A stretch of 64,000 nt of DNA from Comamonadaceae bacterium (GCA_027483665.1 JAIXUC010000008.1:93390-157389), one strand, 5' to 3'; positions 1 through 9,461 are shown, counted from the first letter of the stretch. Made by a program: numbers and translations. Notes: generated from the letters alone by a model not told the origin.

Positions 1-829
1 GGTAGTGAACGATGTTGGGTTCGCGCGCGATGATGTCCGCGCACTGTTCCGCAGACACAGTGGGGTTTTTGAAAAAGCTGCCCGCGTTCCCCAGCACAGC
101 CGGGTCGGGAAGCTTGGCACGCCGGATGCTGCACACCCAGTCGAAAACCTGCTGGGCCGTGGGCTGTGAAACACCCTGCTCTTGTGCCAGGCGCTGCAAC
201 TCGAGATAGCTGATCTCTGCTCGCCAAGATTTGGGCAACGCGAATCGAACCCTGGTGATCAAACACCGTCCCGCCAGACCAAAGCCCTCGACCTGCCCGT
301 TGGCATTGAGCGGGGCCTGGTGCTTGAAGACCGAGTCGCGGTAGCCAAAAGCGCATTGGGCCGCGTCCAGCGTGAAGGAAGTGCCGTCGTCCAGACGAAC
401 CGCGTCCAAGCTGTGAAACCGGTCTTGCAGTTCGACCCCGTAGGCACCAACGTTTTGCACCGGCGTCGCCCCCACGCTGCCGGGAATCAAGGCCAAGTTC
501 TCGAGCCCTGGCCAGCCTTGGTCAAGCGTCCATTCGACAAAGTGGTGCCAGTTTTCGCCAGCACCCGCCTCGACGATCCAATGCTTGGGCGTTTCCTCTG
601 CCAAACGCCGCCCGGCAATTTCCACTTTCAACACCAGTGCCGACACGTCGCCGGTGAGCACGATGTTGCTGCCGCCGCCCAACACCAACCGAGGAAAAGG
701 CGCTAGTGCGGGCTCTGCCAGAACCGCCAACCAATCGGCCTCGTTGCGAATGCGGACCAAGCGATGCGCCTTGGCCTGAATGCCAAAGCTGTTGTAGGTT
801 TGCAAAGGCACATCACGCTCTAGGATCAT
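1..829 (-). CDS. murB: UDP-N-acetylenolpyruvoylglucosamine reductase (partial, cut by window edge)
   Basis: MurB reduces UDP-GlcNAc-enolpyruvate to UDP-MurNAc with NADPH and FAD, an early cytoplasmic step of peptidoglycan synthesis. I translated the minus strand directly from the ATG at 829. It gives 276 residues that run off the left edge, so the C-terminus is missing. Visible family features are the N-terminal NSFGI, the FAD-binding loop LGGGSNIVL near residue 50, LIPGSVGATPVQNVGAYG near residues 115-132, the FGYRDSVFK segment, and the late GSFFKNP motif that carries the catalytic serine region. It is divergent from yajQ, with 43 bases between the two starts. The identification is secure. 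Confidence 0.95.
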   Translation of the reverse strand, partial: MILERDVPLQTYNSFGIQAKAHRLVRIRNEADWLAVLAEPALAPFPRLVLGGGSNIVLTGDVSALVLKVEIAGRRLAEETPKHWIVEAGAGENWHHFVEWTLDQGWPGLENLALIPGSVGATPVQNVGAYGVELQDRFHSLDAVRLDDGTSFTLDAAQCAFGYRDSVFKHQAPLNANGQVEGFGLAGRCLITRVRFALPKSWRAEISYLELQRLAQEQGVSQPTAQQVFDWVCSIRRAKLPDPAVLGNAGSFFKNPTVSAEQCADIIAREPNIVHY

Positions 830-872
830 GTGAGAATTCTCGCACCCGTCCTAAAGCCGAACCGCGAACCAC

Positions 873-1358
873 ATGCCCTCTTTCGACACCGTCTGCGAAG
901 CCAATTTGGTTGAGGTCAAGAACGCGGTCGACAACACCGCCAAAGAAATCGCCACGCGCTTTGACTTCAAGGGAACAGCGGCGGCCATCTCGATCAAAGA
1001 GCGCGAGATCACGCTGATAGGCGCAGCCGAGTTCCAGCTTCAGCAGATTGAAGAAATCCTGCGCAACAAGCTCACCAAGCGCCAGGTCGATGTGCGCTTC
1101 CTGGACATCGGCGAGCCACAAAAAGCAGGCGGCGATACCGTGCGCCAAGTGGTCAAAGTACGCAACGGCATCGAGGCCGAATTGGCCAAGCGGCTGCAGC
1201 GCATCATCAAAGACAGCAAACTCAAAGTGCAGGCTGCCATTCAAGGCGACTCGGTGCGGGTGAGTGGTGCCAAGCGCGACGACCTGCAGGCCGCGATGGC
1301 CTTGATTCGCAAAGACGTGGCCGACATGCCACTGTCTTTCAACAACTTCAGGGACTAA
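873..1358 (+). CDS. yajQ: YajQ family cyclic di-GMP-binding protein
   Basis: This is a 161-residue member of the YajQ/UPF0234 family, two ferredoxin-like domains with no enzymatic motif. Members in other proteobacteria bind cyclic di-GMP and act as effectors on transcription. The start [10 protein letters not shown], the segment TRFDFKGT near residue 30 and the C-terminal [14 protein letters not shown] end (here [10 protein letters not shown]) are family hallmarks, and the length is normal. It is followed after 3 bases by the retropepsin gene, so the two are probably co-transcribed. What it regulates here cannot be read from the sequence. Confidence 0.93.
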   Translation: MPSFDTVCEANLVEVKNAVDNTAKEIATRFDFKGTAAAISIKEREITLIGAAEFQLQQIEEILRNKLTKRQVDVRFLDIGEPQKAGGDTVRQVVKVRNGIEAELAKRLQRIIKDSKLKVQAAIQGDSVRVSGAKRDDLQAAMALIRKDVADMPLSFNNFRD

Positions 1359-1361
1359 AGC

Positions 1362-2087
1362 ATGACTGCAGCGCCTGCCGACCAGCGCAGGCCGCTTAAG
1401 TGGACGATATCGGCTGCATTTGCGCGTGCGCGTGCGCTGGCGCTCAGCATGGTCTTGCTCGGCCTCACACTCGGTCAGGCGCAAGCTCAGCAAACCGAGC
1501 AAGCTCAGGTGTCCATTGCCGGAGTTCTGGGAAGCCGCGCCCTGTTGATCGTGAATGGAGCGCCACCGAGGTCGGTGGGCATCGGAGAAACCCACATGGG
1601 TGTGAAGGTGATGGCTGTTGCGCGTGACCAAGCCACCTTGGAGATTGCCGGGCAGCGGCTGACCATGCGACTAGGCGATGCACCCTCCAGCGTGGGCGCA
1701 GGCGCGCAGCCTGCAAACGCCAGTCGCATCGTGCTCACCGCTGAATCTGGAGGCCACTTCATGGCCAACGGCAGCATCAACGGCAAAGTGGCGCGCTTCA
1801 TGGTGGATACGGGCGCAACCTCCGTCACCCTGGGGCTGCCCGACGCCAAACGCATCGGGCTCAATCTGGACTCCGCACCGCCCGTGCGGTTGAACACCGC
1901 CAACGGCGTGGTGCAAGGCTGGCGGCTGAAGCTGGACTCGGTGCGTGTGGGCGAGGCACTGATCTACTCTGTCGATGCAGTGGTCTTGCCCGAGCCCATG
2001 CCCTTCGTGCTGCTGGGCAACAGCTTCTTGAGCCGGTTCCAGATGCAGCGCACCAATGACCAGCTGACGTTGGACCGTCGCTTTTGA
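1362..2087 (+). CDS. Membrane-anchored retropepsin-like aspartic protease (clan AA)
   Basis: This 241-residue protein has one hydrophobic N-terminal segment at about residues 28-42, either a signal peptide or an anchor. A periplasmic domain follows, carrying the aspartyl protease motif FMVDTGATSVTLG with D149-T150-G151. One D-T-G per chain means it should work as a dimer, as retroviral proteases do. The tail FVLLGNSFLSRF near residue 220 is the second conserved element of the bacterial clan AA family. It starts 3 bases after yajQ. The substrate is unknown. The family call is strong, but activity is inferred from the motif only. Confidence 0.85.
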   Translation: MTAAPADQRRPLKWTISAAFARARALALSMVLLGLTLGQAQAQQTEQAQVSIAGVLGSRALLIVNGAPPRSVGIGETHMGVKVMAVARDQATLEIAGQRLTMRLGDAPSSVGAGAQPANASRIVLTAESGGHFMANGSINGKVARFMVDTGATSVTLGLPDAKRIGLNLDSAPPVRLNTANGVVQGWRLKLDSVRVGEALIYSVDAVVLPEPMPFVLLGNSFLSRFQMQRTNDQLTLDRRF

Positions 2088-2256
2088 ACCAAGCTTCGGT
2101 CGAGGTGACTCCAGCTGAACGCCTCAGTCCCACATTGGCCAAACCAAGGCCGAAAGTGAGTCCCCGCACCGCTAAGGTTTGCGCGGTGTGCCGCCGATAT
2201 ACTCGGGCAGCCCCGCCCGGGCGCACGGCCCAAGCCAGGGAACCCTGATACCCCAC

Positions 2257-3582
2257 ATGCAACTGTTTGCCCTGCCCACCAGCCAATTGGTCATCGGCGT
2301 CCCAGCCGCATACACCTTGCGCGATGAGAAGGGGCAGGTGTTGTTGCAGCGCGGTCGCATGATCGAGAACGCCTTGCAGCTCGAGGCCTTGCGCGCACGG
2401 GGCACCATCTATATTGACTACGAGGAGTCCGTAGAAGCCCAGCGGCAGTTGGTCAACGAACTCGACAACGTCACTCGGCGCGACGCCCCGTTAAGCGTCT
2501 TTGCAGCGTTCGTGCCCTCAGCGCCCGGGGGCGAGGTGGCTTCGAAGACAGAGCAGCTTGCCAATCTTGCGGTGCGCTGGGGCGAAATGGAAGCGCGTCT
2601 CATTGGTTTGCTGGGCAGCATCACAGCGCCCAACAATTTCTCCGCTCGCACGACCCAGTTGGACATGGACATTCGCGCTTTGCTGGCCCAAGACCGGGAC
2701 GCAGCGTTGTATCTGATGTTCCACCAGTCGATTTCAGCCTATGCCAGCTATAGCGCGGCGCACTCACTGCTGTGCGCCGTGTTGTGCGACATGTTGTGCG
2801 ACATGCTGGCTTTGCCCGAAGAAGAGCGGTGCAGTCTGAATCGCGCGGCGCTCACCATGAACGTCGCCATGACTGCCTTGCAAGACCAGTTGGCCCTGCA
2901 GCGCCACCCGCCTTCGCCACAACAGCAAGACAGCATCCTCACGCACTCGGTGCGTGGGCGCATCTTGCTGGCCCGAGCGGGTGTGACCGATGAACTTTGG
3001 CTGGACGTGGTGGCCTGCCACCACGAAAAGCTCCAAAGCGAAGCCCGCTTGCTCGACAGCGCACCGGTCCAGCGCTTGGCACGCGTGCTGCAAACGGTTG
3101 ACCGCTACACAGCCGCCATGAGCCCGCGCAAGTCACGCACGGGGCGCACCGCGCGGGATTCCGCTCGCGCCGTTATCGTTCAGAGCGACGCTGGCCACGA
3201 CGAAGTGGGAACGGCCGTGGTTCGCCTGCTCGGCCTGAGCCCACCGGGCACCTACGTCAAGCTCGCCACAGGCGAGGTGGGTGTGGTGCTGCGGCGAGGG
3301 GCCAAGCCAAATCAGCCCATCGTGGCCGTGGTGTTGAACAAGCGCGAAGAACCCATCGCGGAGGCGAAGCTGGTCAACACCTCGCGCGAGGGCATGGCGG
3401 TTCAGTCTGCCGTGGCGGCGGCCAACGTGCGTGTCCGCTTGAACCAGGACGTCATGCTCAAGCTGCTGGACAGAGCCCGCACGGAAACCAACGACGGACT
3501 GCCGGTGCCTGCGCCGGTTGCCGCCAAGTCACCGGGCCAAGCCCCGCAATACACGCCGTCAACCTATCAGCGTTTGCTCTGA
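2257..3582 (+). CDS. Degenerate HD-domain (HD-GYP-like) protein
   Basis: I chose the ATG at 2257 (MQLFALPTSQ), which gives 441 residues. An in-frame start at 2179 would add a tail with no family likeness. The middle third is an HD-GYP-type fold. H169 (AAHSLL), H230 (THSVRG), H255-H256 (CHHEK) and D282 (VDRYTAAM) match metal-ligand positions, but the diagnostic His-Asp pair is replaced by N202-V203 and the GYP loop is absent. It therefore probably lacks c-di-GMP phosphodiesterase activity and may act as a binding or scaffold protein. The C-terminal part (GTYVKLATGEVGVVLRRG) occurs in other HD-GYP proteins of this order. Its end overlaps the convergent plsY by 16 bases. Confidence 0.75.
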   Translation: MQLFALPTSQLVIGVPAAYTLRDEKGQVLLQRGRMIENALQLEALRARGTIYIDYEESVEAQRQLVNELDNVTRRDAPLSVFAAFVPSAPGGEVASKTEQLANLAVRWGEMEARLIGLLGSITAPNNFSARTTQLDMDIRALLAQDRDAALYLMFHQSISAYASYSAAHSLLCAVLCDMLCDMLALPEEERCSLNRAALTMNVAMTALQDQLALQRHPPSPQQQDSILTHSVRGRILLARAGVTDELWLDVVACHHEKLQSEARLLDSAPVQRLARVLQTVDRYTAAMSPRKSRTGRTARDSARAVIVQSDAGHDEVGTAVVRLLGLSPPGTYVKLATGEVGVVLRRGAKPNQPIVAVVLNKREEPIAEAKLVNTSREGMAVQSAVAAANVRVRLNQDVMLKLLDRARTETNDGLPVPAPVAAKSPGQAPQYTPSTYQRLL

Positions 3583-4211
3583 CCCAATCGGGGTTCGGTT
3601 CCTGCTATCAGGCGCTGGACGTTGCCTTGGTGACGCCAAAGCAACAACAGGGCCAGAACGCCCAGCACCAATGCCACCCTGCCATCCGCGTACCAGCCTG
3701 ACCCACTGCCCATGAGGTAGGCCACCGGCGCGAGCACCGCGGTCACCAGTGATGCCAGCGACGAATACCGGCTGATTGAAGCCACCAGCGCCCAGGCGAC
3801 TGCCAGCACCAAGCCCAGCAGCGCGTCCACACCGAAGACCGCACCTGCGGCGGTAGCCACGCCTTTGCCGCCTTTGAAGGCGAAGAAAACTGGGAACAAA
3901 TGCCCCAGGAAGGCTCCCAGGGCAACCAAGGCCACAGTGCCGTCACCCAACCCCACACGTTCGCCATACACACGCACCAGCAACACGGGCAACCAGCCTT
4001 TGACGGCGTCCAGCACCAGCGTGGTGACCGCTGCAATCTTGTTGCCTGAGCGCAGCACGTTGGTAGCGCCCGGGTTCTTGCTGCCGTAGGTGCGCGGGTC
4101 GTGCAAGCCCATGAGCCGGCTCACAATCACCGCGAAAGACAACGACCCCACCAAGTAGGCCAACACGAAAGCCAAGCCGGGCCAAGCGGCAGGGGGGATG
4201 AAATCGAACAT
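3567..4211 (-). CDS. plsY: Acyl-phosphate glycerol-3-phosphate acyltransferase
   Basis: PlsY moves an acyl chain from acyl-phosphate to glycerol-3-phosphate, the first acylation of phospholipid synthesis, in the inner membrane. The 214-residue protein has five hydrophobic segments. It carries the conserved motifs SKNPGATN at residues 44-51 and FKGGKGVAT at about 112-120, both in cytoplasmic loops in characterised homologues. The length is normal for the family. The gene is convergent with, and slightly overlaps, the HD-domain gene. No partner gene follows closely. Confidence 0.95.
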   Translation of the reverse strand: MFDFIPPAAWPGLAFVLAYLVGSLSFAVIVSRLMGLHDPRTYGSKNPGATNVLRSGNKIAAVTTLVLDAVKGWLPVLLVRVYGERVGLGDGTVALVALGAFLGHLFPVFFAFKGGKGVATAAGAVFGVDALLGLVLAVAWALVASISRYSSLASLVTAVLAPVAYLMGSGSGWYADGRVALVLGVLALLLLWRHQGNVQRLIAGTEPRLGQSKR

Positions 4212-4308
4212 ATCCAGAGATTTTGCCAGCGCAGTGCAGACCGACCGGTCTCCAGCGGCGGGCTTGCACGGCCCTGCACACGCCCAGCGCGTTGGCCGCA
4301 GCGACCGC

Positions 4309-5388
4309 TTATTGCGCTGGGTCGCGCAGCTCCCAGCGCACGGCGTCGATTTGCTCTAGCAACTCGAGCGCCAGTGGCGTGTCCCACGCCCGGATGTCTT
4401 CCTCCAGCTGGGCCACCGAGGTCACGCCGATGATGGTGCTGGCGACCTGCCATTTGCGATAGCAAAAGGCCAATGCCAGTTGCGTGGGGGTCAGTCCGTG
4501 CTCGCGCGCCAGCGCGTTGTAGCGGCGCGCCGCCACCAGCGCTTCAGGGCGACCCCAGCGCTGCTTACGCACCGATTCGTAGCGCGCAATGCGTGACGCT
4601 TGCGGTGCCAAGGGGCCCTCAATGCCCGAATCGTCGTACTTGCCTGTGAGCAGCCCAAAACCCAACGGCGAGTAAGCGAGCAGCGACACGCCCAGGCGGT
4701 GCATGGTCTCGTCGAGCCCGTTTTCCAGGGTGCGGTTGATCAGGCAATAGGGGTTCTGCACAGTCGCCACCCTGGGCAGGCCGTGCAGCTCGGCCAGGCG
4801 CACGAACTCGTGCACGCCGTACGAAGACTCGTTCGACAAGCCAATGGCGCGCACCTTGCCCGCGCGCACCAGCTCACCGAGCGCTTGAAGCTGCTCGTGG
4901 ATGCTGGCTGCTTGCGCCGGTTCTTTGCTGGGGTCGTAATAGACCTGCCCAAAAGCGGGAACATGGCGCGCAGGCCAGTGAATTTGGTAGAGGTCGATGA
5001 CATCGGTCTGCAAGCGCCGCAGGCTGCCGTCGCACGCGGCGAGGATTTCGGCACGGGTCAATCCAGAGTTCTCGCCGCGAATCCAGGGCATGCCGCGCGA
5101 CGGACCTGCCACTTTGGTAGCCACCACCATGCGCCGGCGGGCACCTGGCCGGGCAGCCAGCCAACGGCCGATGATGGTTTCCGTGGAACCACAGGTCTCG
5201 GCACGGGGCGGCACCGAATACATCTCGGCGGCGTCTAGGAAGTTCACGCCGCGCTCCAACGCCACATCCAAGATGCGGTGCGCCAAAGGCTCATCAACTT
5301 GCTCGCCAAAGGTCATGGTGCCCAGACAAATGGGCGGTACCTGCAGGTCGCTCTGGCCAAGGCGAATGGTTTTCATGTTCTGGTTCAT
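4309..5388 (-). CDS. tas: NADP(H)-dependent aldo/keto reductase, Tas-like
   Basis: This 359-residue TIM-barrel oxidoreductase closely resembles E. coli Tas: CLGTMTFGEQ near the start, AAEMYSVPPR, TKVAGPSRG, DLYQIHWP and LSNESSYGV. The catalytic tetrad of the aldo/keto reductases is visible as D52, Y57, K92 and H137. The physiological carbonyl substrate of Tas is not firmly known. The ATG at 5388 is used, and another in-frame ATG lies 12 bases inside. It sits 20 bases downstream of the acyl-CoA synthetase stop on the same strand, so the two probably share a transcript, perhaps linking acyl or aldehyde metabolism. Confidence 0.9.
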   Translation of the reverse strand: MNQNMKTIRLGQSDLQVPPICLGTMTFGEQVDEPLAHRILDVALERGVNFLDAAEMYSVPPRAETCGSTETIIGRWLAARPGARRRMVVATKVAGPSRGMPWIRGENSGLTRAEILAACDGSLRRLQTDVIDLYQIHWPARHVPAFGQVYYDPSKEPAQAASIHEQLQALGELVRAGKVRAIGLSNESSYGVHEFVRLAELHGLPRVATVQNPYCLINRTLENGLDETMHRLGVSLLAYSPLGFGLLTGKYDDSGIEGPLAPQASRIARYESVRKQRWGRPEALVAARRYNALAREHGLTPTQLALAFCYRKWQVASTIIGVTSVAQLEEDIRAWDTPLALELLEQIDAVRWELRDPAQ

Positions 5389-5408
5389 TTCAACAAAAGT
5401 AGGGCGGG

Positions 5409-7142
5409 TCAGCTGGGCGACGCGGGACGCAGCAACGCACGTGCGCGCTCTTCTTCTTGCAGTCGCAACACGCGGCGCTGCACCTTACCCGTGGTGGTCA
5501 TGGGCAGCGCATCGATGAACTCGATGTCCTTGGGGTACTCGTAGGGTGCGAGCCGACCTTTGACGTGCTGCTGCAACTCCTGGACCAAGGCCGCATCGAA
5601 GGCACTGCGCTCGGGGCTCAACGTCGGCCGTCGCTCGGCGTGTCCTGGCGCCAACACCACATAGGCCTTCACCAGCGCACCGCGTTCTGCGTCGGGCTTG
5701 GGCACAACCGCTGCGTTGGCTACCGCCGGGTGTCGCACCAGGCAGTTCTCGACCTCGCTGGGACCGATCCGGTAGCCAGCCGACTTGAAGACATCGTCGG
5801 CTCTGCCTTGGTACCACAGGTAGCCGTCGGCGTCGCGCTGTGCCAAGTCCCCGGTACGGCACCAATCGCCGGTGTACTTGGCGGAGGTCGCGCCCTCGTT
5901 GTTCCAGTAGCCCAAGAAAAAAATGGGATCTGGATGGCCGTGGCGGTCACGCCGGTGTACTGCCACGTCCCCGACGACACCCACCGGGCATTCTTGACCC
6001 TGCTCGTCAATGACCGACACGCGATGGCCGGGATAGCCCTTGCCCATGCTGCCGGGCTTGGCCGGCCACAGGGGGTGACAGTTGCCAACGATGTAGTTGA
6101 TTTCGGTCTGACCGAACATCTCGTTGACGGTCACGCCCAATTGATCTTGGCAGTAAGAAAACACCGCATCACCCACCGCCTCGCCTGCACTCATGATGGC
6201 GCGCAAGGCCAACTGGTAGCGCTGGCGCGGTTCGGGCACCGCCTTCATCATGAGTTTGAGCGCCGTGGGAAACAAAAAAGTGTGTGTGACTTGGTGGCGC
6301 TGCATCAATTCAAAAGCCACCTCGGCGCTGAACCGGCCCCGGTAAGCCACGATGGGCCGCCCGAAGTAGAGCGTGGGCAGCAAAGCGTCCATCAGGCCCC
6401 CGGTCCAAGCCCAGTCGGCTGGGGACCACAACACAGCGTCGCTGCTTTGGTTGGTGCGGCCATCAAAACCAAACCAGTTCTGGCTGCATACAAAGCCGGT
6501 CAGGTTGCCAATGAGCGCGCGGTGAGGAATGAGCGCGCCCTTGGGCGGCCCGGTGGTGCCACTGGTGTAGATCAGGATGGCCGCGTCGTCGGCGCGGGTG
6601 TCTGCTGGCCGCCAGGCGCGGTCTGGTTGTCCTGCCCAAGCGGGCAAAGAGCCGTCCGCGCTGAGCGACAAGACCGATCGCAAGGCCGGGCACTCGGCCT
6701 GCACCGCCAACACGGCGGCTTGGGAAGCGTCGTCGGTGATGGCCAGCACCGCGGCGCTGTCGCGCAGGCGCAGCAACAGCGCATCGGGGCCAAACAGCAC
6801 CGACAGGGGCATGGCCACCGCGCCGATCTGCATTACCGCCATGTAGGCCACGGCGGTTTCGAAACGCTGCTGCAAGACGATGGCCACCCGGTCGCCGCGC
6901 TGCACGCCGAGTTGTAGCAAGCCAGCTGACCAAGCGTCTGCATGGGCTTGCAGCTCGGCGTAGGTGTGGTGCGTGGCCTTGCCCTGCGCATCGCAGGCGA
7001 TCACGGCCACGCCGTCTTTGGTGCGCGGGTTGGCAGCCCAGCGCCTGCTGCAAACCTCGGCCATGTTGAAGCGCGCTGGCACTTGCCAGCGAAAGGCTTC
7101 GCACACGGTTTCGTGGTGGTCTGTGGTTGGGCGTTCAGGCAA
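5409..7142 (-). CDS. AMP-dependent acyl-CoA synthetase (acetyl/medium-chain type)
   Basis: This ligase adenylates a carboxylic acid and transfers it to CoA. The ATP/AMP motif YTSGTTGPPKGA is at about residues 192-203, EMFGQTE near the middle, and YLWYQGRADDVFKSAGYRIGPS and the catalytic-lysine tail TTGKVQRR near the C-terminus. I set the start at a TTG at 7142 because an AAGGAG Shine-Dalgarno lies 7 bases upstream. The longer reading from 7181 would overlap the divergent hydrolase gene. That gives 577 residues, normal for the family. Acyl specificity cannot be read from the sequence. It is the first gene of a two-gene operon with the aldo/keto reductase. Confidence 0.88.
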   Translation of the reverse strand: MPERPTTDHHETVCEAFRWQVPARFNMAEVCSRRWAANPRTKDGVAVIACDAQGKATHHTYAELQAHADAWSAGLLQLGVQRGDRVAIVLQQRFETAVAYMAVMQIGAVAMPLSVLFGPDALLLRLRDSAAVLAITDDASQAAVLAVQAECPALRSVLSLSADGSLPAWAGQPDRAWRPADTRADDAAILIYTSGTTGPPKGALIPHRALIGNLTGFVCSQNWFGFDGRTNQSSDAVLWSPADWAWTGGLMDALLPTLYFGRPIVAYRGRFSAEVAFELMQRHQVTHTFLFPTALKLMMKAVPEPRQRYQLALRAIMSAGEAVGDAVFSYCQDQLGVTVNEMFGQTEINYIVGNCHPLWPAKPGSMGKGYPGHRVSVIDEQGQECPVGVVGDVAVHRRDRHGHPDPIFFLGYWNNEGATSAKYTGDWCRTGDLAQRDADGYLWYQGRADDVFKSAGYRIGPSEVENCLVRHPAVANAAVVPKPDAERGALVKAYVVLAPGHAERRPTLSPERSAFDAALVQELQQHVKGRLAPYEYPKDIEFIDALPMTTTGKVQRRVLRLQEEERARALLRPASPS

Positions 7143-7167
7143 GAAACGTCTCCTTATGATGGTTTGA

Positions 7168-8079
7168 ATGTACCAAGCCAAACACTTAGCGCGCAGTCAA
7201 TGGGTAGCCCTGCGCCACCACCGCTATCACCTGCACGTTTGGGGGCAGCCACATGGCATGCAAGTGCCACTGGTGCTGCTGCATGGCTGGATGGATGTCG
7301 GCGCATCTTTTCAGTTCATGGTCGATGCCTTGAGCGCCCGGCGCTTTGTTGTTGCCCCCGACTGGCGCGGCTTTGGCCTGACCGAAGGCCCACCCACCGA
7401 CGCTTATTGGTTCCCGGACTACATGGCCGACCTCGACGCGCTGCTGGATGCGCTGCTTCCAGATCAGAAGCCAGGTGCGGTCGATTTGGTGGGCCACAGC
7501 ATGGGCGGCAACGTGGCAATGATGTATGCCGGCGCGCGGCCGGATCGGGTGCGGCGCTTGGTCAACCTGGAGGGTTTTGGTCTGCCAGCGGCCAGCGCAG
7601 CACAAGCACCGCGGCGCTATGCGCGCTGGATGGATGAACTGCGCGCTTTACGCCATGGCGAGCTGGCCCTGCGCAGCCACGACAGTGCACAAGCCATCGC
7701 CGAGCGCCTGATGAAGACCAACCCCAAACTTCCTTTGGACAAGGCGCAGTGGCTGGCGCAGCACTGGGCCCGCCCAGACGCGGAAGGTCGTTGGCATGTG
7801 CTGGGCGCACCAGCCCACAAAGTCGTCAGCGCCCAGCTCTACCGCGTCGATGAGGCGCTGGCTTCGTACGCCGCCATCAGCGCGCCAACGTTGTCTGTCA
7901 CAGCAAGCGAAGACAGCTTGCCGCAGTGGTGGAAGGGCCAATACACCTTGGCCGAGTACCGCGAACGCCTGCGCGCAGTTCCCAACTGCCGCCAAGCCGA
8001 GCTGCCCGACTGCGGCCACATGCTCCACCATGACCAACCGCAGGCCTTGGCACGGCTCGTCGAAGAGTTCCTCGCGTGA
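7168..8079 (+). CDS. Alpha/beta hydrolase
   Basis: This 303-residue alpha/beta-hydrolase-fold enzyme has the oxyanion-side motif LLHGWMDVG at about residues 37-45, PDWRGFGLTEG, the nucleophile elbow VGHSMGGN with Ser111, and a late DCGHMLHH carrying the catalytic His near residue 286. An aspartate in VTASED near residue 250 would complete the triad. The substrate class (ester, epoxide or other) is not determined. It is divergent from the acyl-CoA synthetase, with 25 bases between the starts, and lies 45 bases before prfB. Confidence 0.85.
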   Translation: MYQAKHLARSQWVALRHHRYHLHVWGQPHGMQVPLVLLHGWMDVGASFQFMVDALSARRFVVAPDWRGFGLTEGPPTDAYWFPDYMADLDALLDALLPDQKPGAVDLVGHSMGGNVAMMYAGARPDRVRRLVNLEGFGLPAASAAQAPRRYARWMDELRALRHGELALRSHDSAQAIAERLMKTNPKLPLDKAQWLAQHWARPDAEGRWHVLGAPAHKVVSAQLYRVDEALASYAAISAPTLSVTASEDSLPQWWKGQYTLAEYRERLRAVPNCRQAELPDCGHMLHHDQPQALARLVEEFLA

Positions 8080-8124
8080 GAAAATCCGCAGCTTCACACA
8101 AACCCCCGCACGAGGAAGCACACC

Positions 8125-9229
8125 ATGGACGCAGAACACATCAACCAGATCGGCGCACAACTGGCCGACCTGAGCCAGCGCACGGTGGACCTCCGGGGGT
8201 ATCTTTGACGTCGATGCCAAAGCAGAGCGGCTGAGAACGGTCAACGCCTCGCTGGAAGACCCGAGCGTCTGGAACGACCCCAAGCGCGCCCAAGAGCTGG
8301 GGCGCGAGAAAAAAATGCTCGAGGACGTGGTGCTGACGCTGGCGCGCTTGCAGCGTGAGCTGGCCGACAACACCGAGCTCTTTGACATGAGCGCAGCCGA
8401 CGGCGACGAAGACGGGCTGCGCACCATTGAAGCCGAAACCTCCGAGCTGGCCAGCAGCATCGAGACCTTGGAGTTCCGGCGCATGTTCAGCAACCCGGCC
8501 GATCCCAGCAATTGCTTCATCGACATCCAAGCAGGCGCTGGTGGCACCGAGGCTTGCGACTGGGCCAGCATGTTGCTGCGCCAATACCTCAAGTACTGTG
8601 AGCGCAAAGGCTTCAAGGCCACCGTGGAAGACGAGACACCCGGTGACACGGCGGGCATCAAAAGCGCCACGGTCAAGGTCGAGGGCGACTACGCTTTTGG
8701 CCACCTTCGCACCGAGACAGGCGTTCACCGCTTGGTACGCAAGAGCCCTTTCGATTCTTCGGGTGGGCGCCACACCAGCTTCGCCTCGCTGTTCGTCTAC
8801 CCGGAAATCGACGACTCCATCGAGATCGACATCAACCCCTCCGATGTACGCACCGACACCTTCCGCGCCAGCGGAGCCGGTGGCCAGCACATCAACAAGA
8901 CCGACTCTGCCGTGCGACTGACGCACATTCCCACCGGCATCGTCGTGCAGTGCCAAGACGGGCGCAGCCAACACAGCAACCGAGACGTCGCCTGGAAGCG
9001 CCTTCGCAGCAGGCTCTACGACTTTGAGATGCGCAAGCGCCAAGAAGCGCAACAAAAGCTGGAAGACACCAAGACCGACGTGGGCTGGGGCCACCAAATC
9101 CGCAGCTACGTGCTCGACAACAGCCGCATCAAAGACTTGCGCACTGGCGTGGAAATCTCTGCCACGCAAAAAGTGCTCGACGGCGACCTCGACACGTTCA
9201 TCCAAGCCTCCCTCAAGCAAGGCATATGA
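8125..9229 (+). CDS. prfB: Peptide chain release factor 2, made by programmed +1 frameshift
   Basis: RF2 recognises UAA and UGA stop codons and triggers peptide release. The reading frame from ATG 8125 stops at an in-frame TGA (8206-8208) after 27 codons. It resumes in the +1 frame at GAC 8207, giving 367 residues, the usual RF2 length. The stop-codon recognition tripeptide S207-P208-F209 (KSPFDSSGG) and the catalytic GGQ at 252-254 are present. A reader who annotates only the second frame loses the N-terminus. The stop codon overlaps the ATG of the truncated HAD gene (ATGA). Confidence 0.96.
8194..8209 (+). promoter_or_regulatory. RF2 programmed +1 frameshift signal
   Basis: The sequence CGGGGGTATCTTTGAC contains the internal Shine-Dalgarno-like G run, the slippery CTT codon and the in-frame TGA followed by C. 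This is the classical autoregulatory site: low RF2 makes the ribosome pause on TGA and slip forward, restoring RF2 synthesis. The G-run starts CGGGGG rather than the common AGGGGG. Confidence 0.95.
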
Positions 9230-9423
9230 AGCTGATTTCTGAACAAGACATCTCAGTCCAAGCCTTCATGTTCGACATGGACGGCACCATGATCGATTCC
9301 ATGAAACACCACGCCCAGAGCCGGGAGGTGTTCGCGCAACACCACGGCTTGGACATCGGCATTGACGAGCTGATGGCCAGAGCAACTCGCCGGGCAGCAC
9401 GTGCTGGCCCATATTCCAACTGA
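9226..9423 (+). pseudogene. HAD-superfamily phosphatase, N-terminal fragment
   Basis: Only 65 residues remain of a haloacid-dehalogenase-type phosphatase. The catalytic motif I is intact (FMFDMDGTMIDS, nucleophile Asp and acid/base Asp), but the frame changes character after about residue 50 (RATRRAARAGPYSN) and stops. Full-length relatives of the beta-phosphoglucomutase type are about 200-230 residues and need motifs II-IV, none of which appears before pepN begins at 9462. The ATG overlaps the prfB stop codon, as in an intact translationally coupled gene pair. I read this as a decayed gene rather than a small functional protein. Confidence 0.75.
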
Positions 9424-9461
9424 TGACAAGCTGACTCACGACAACTTTTGGGGAATGATTC

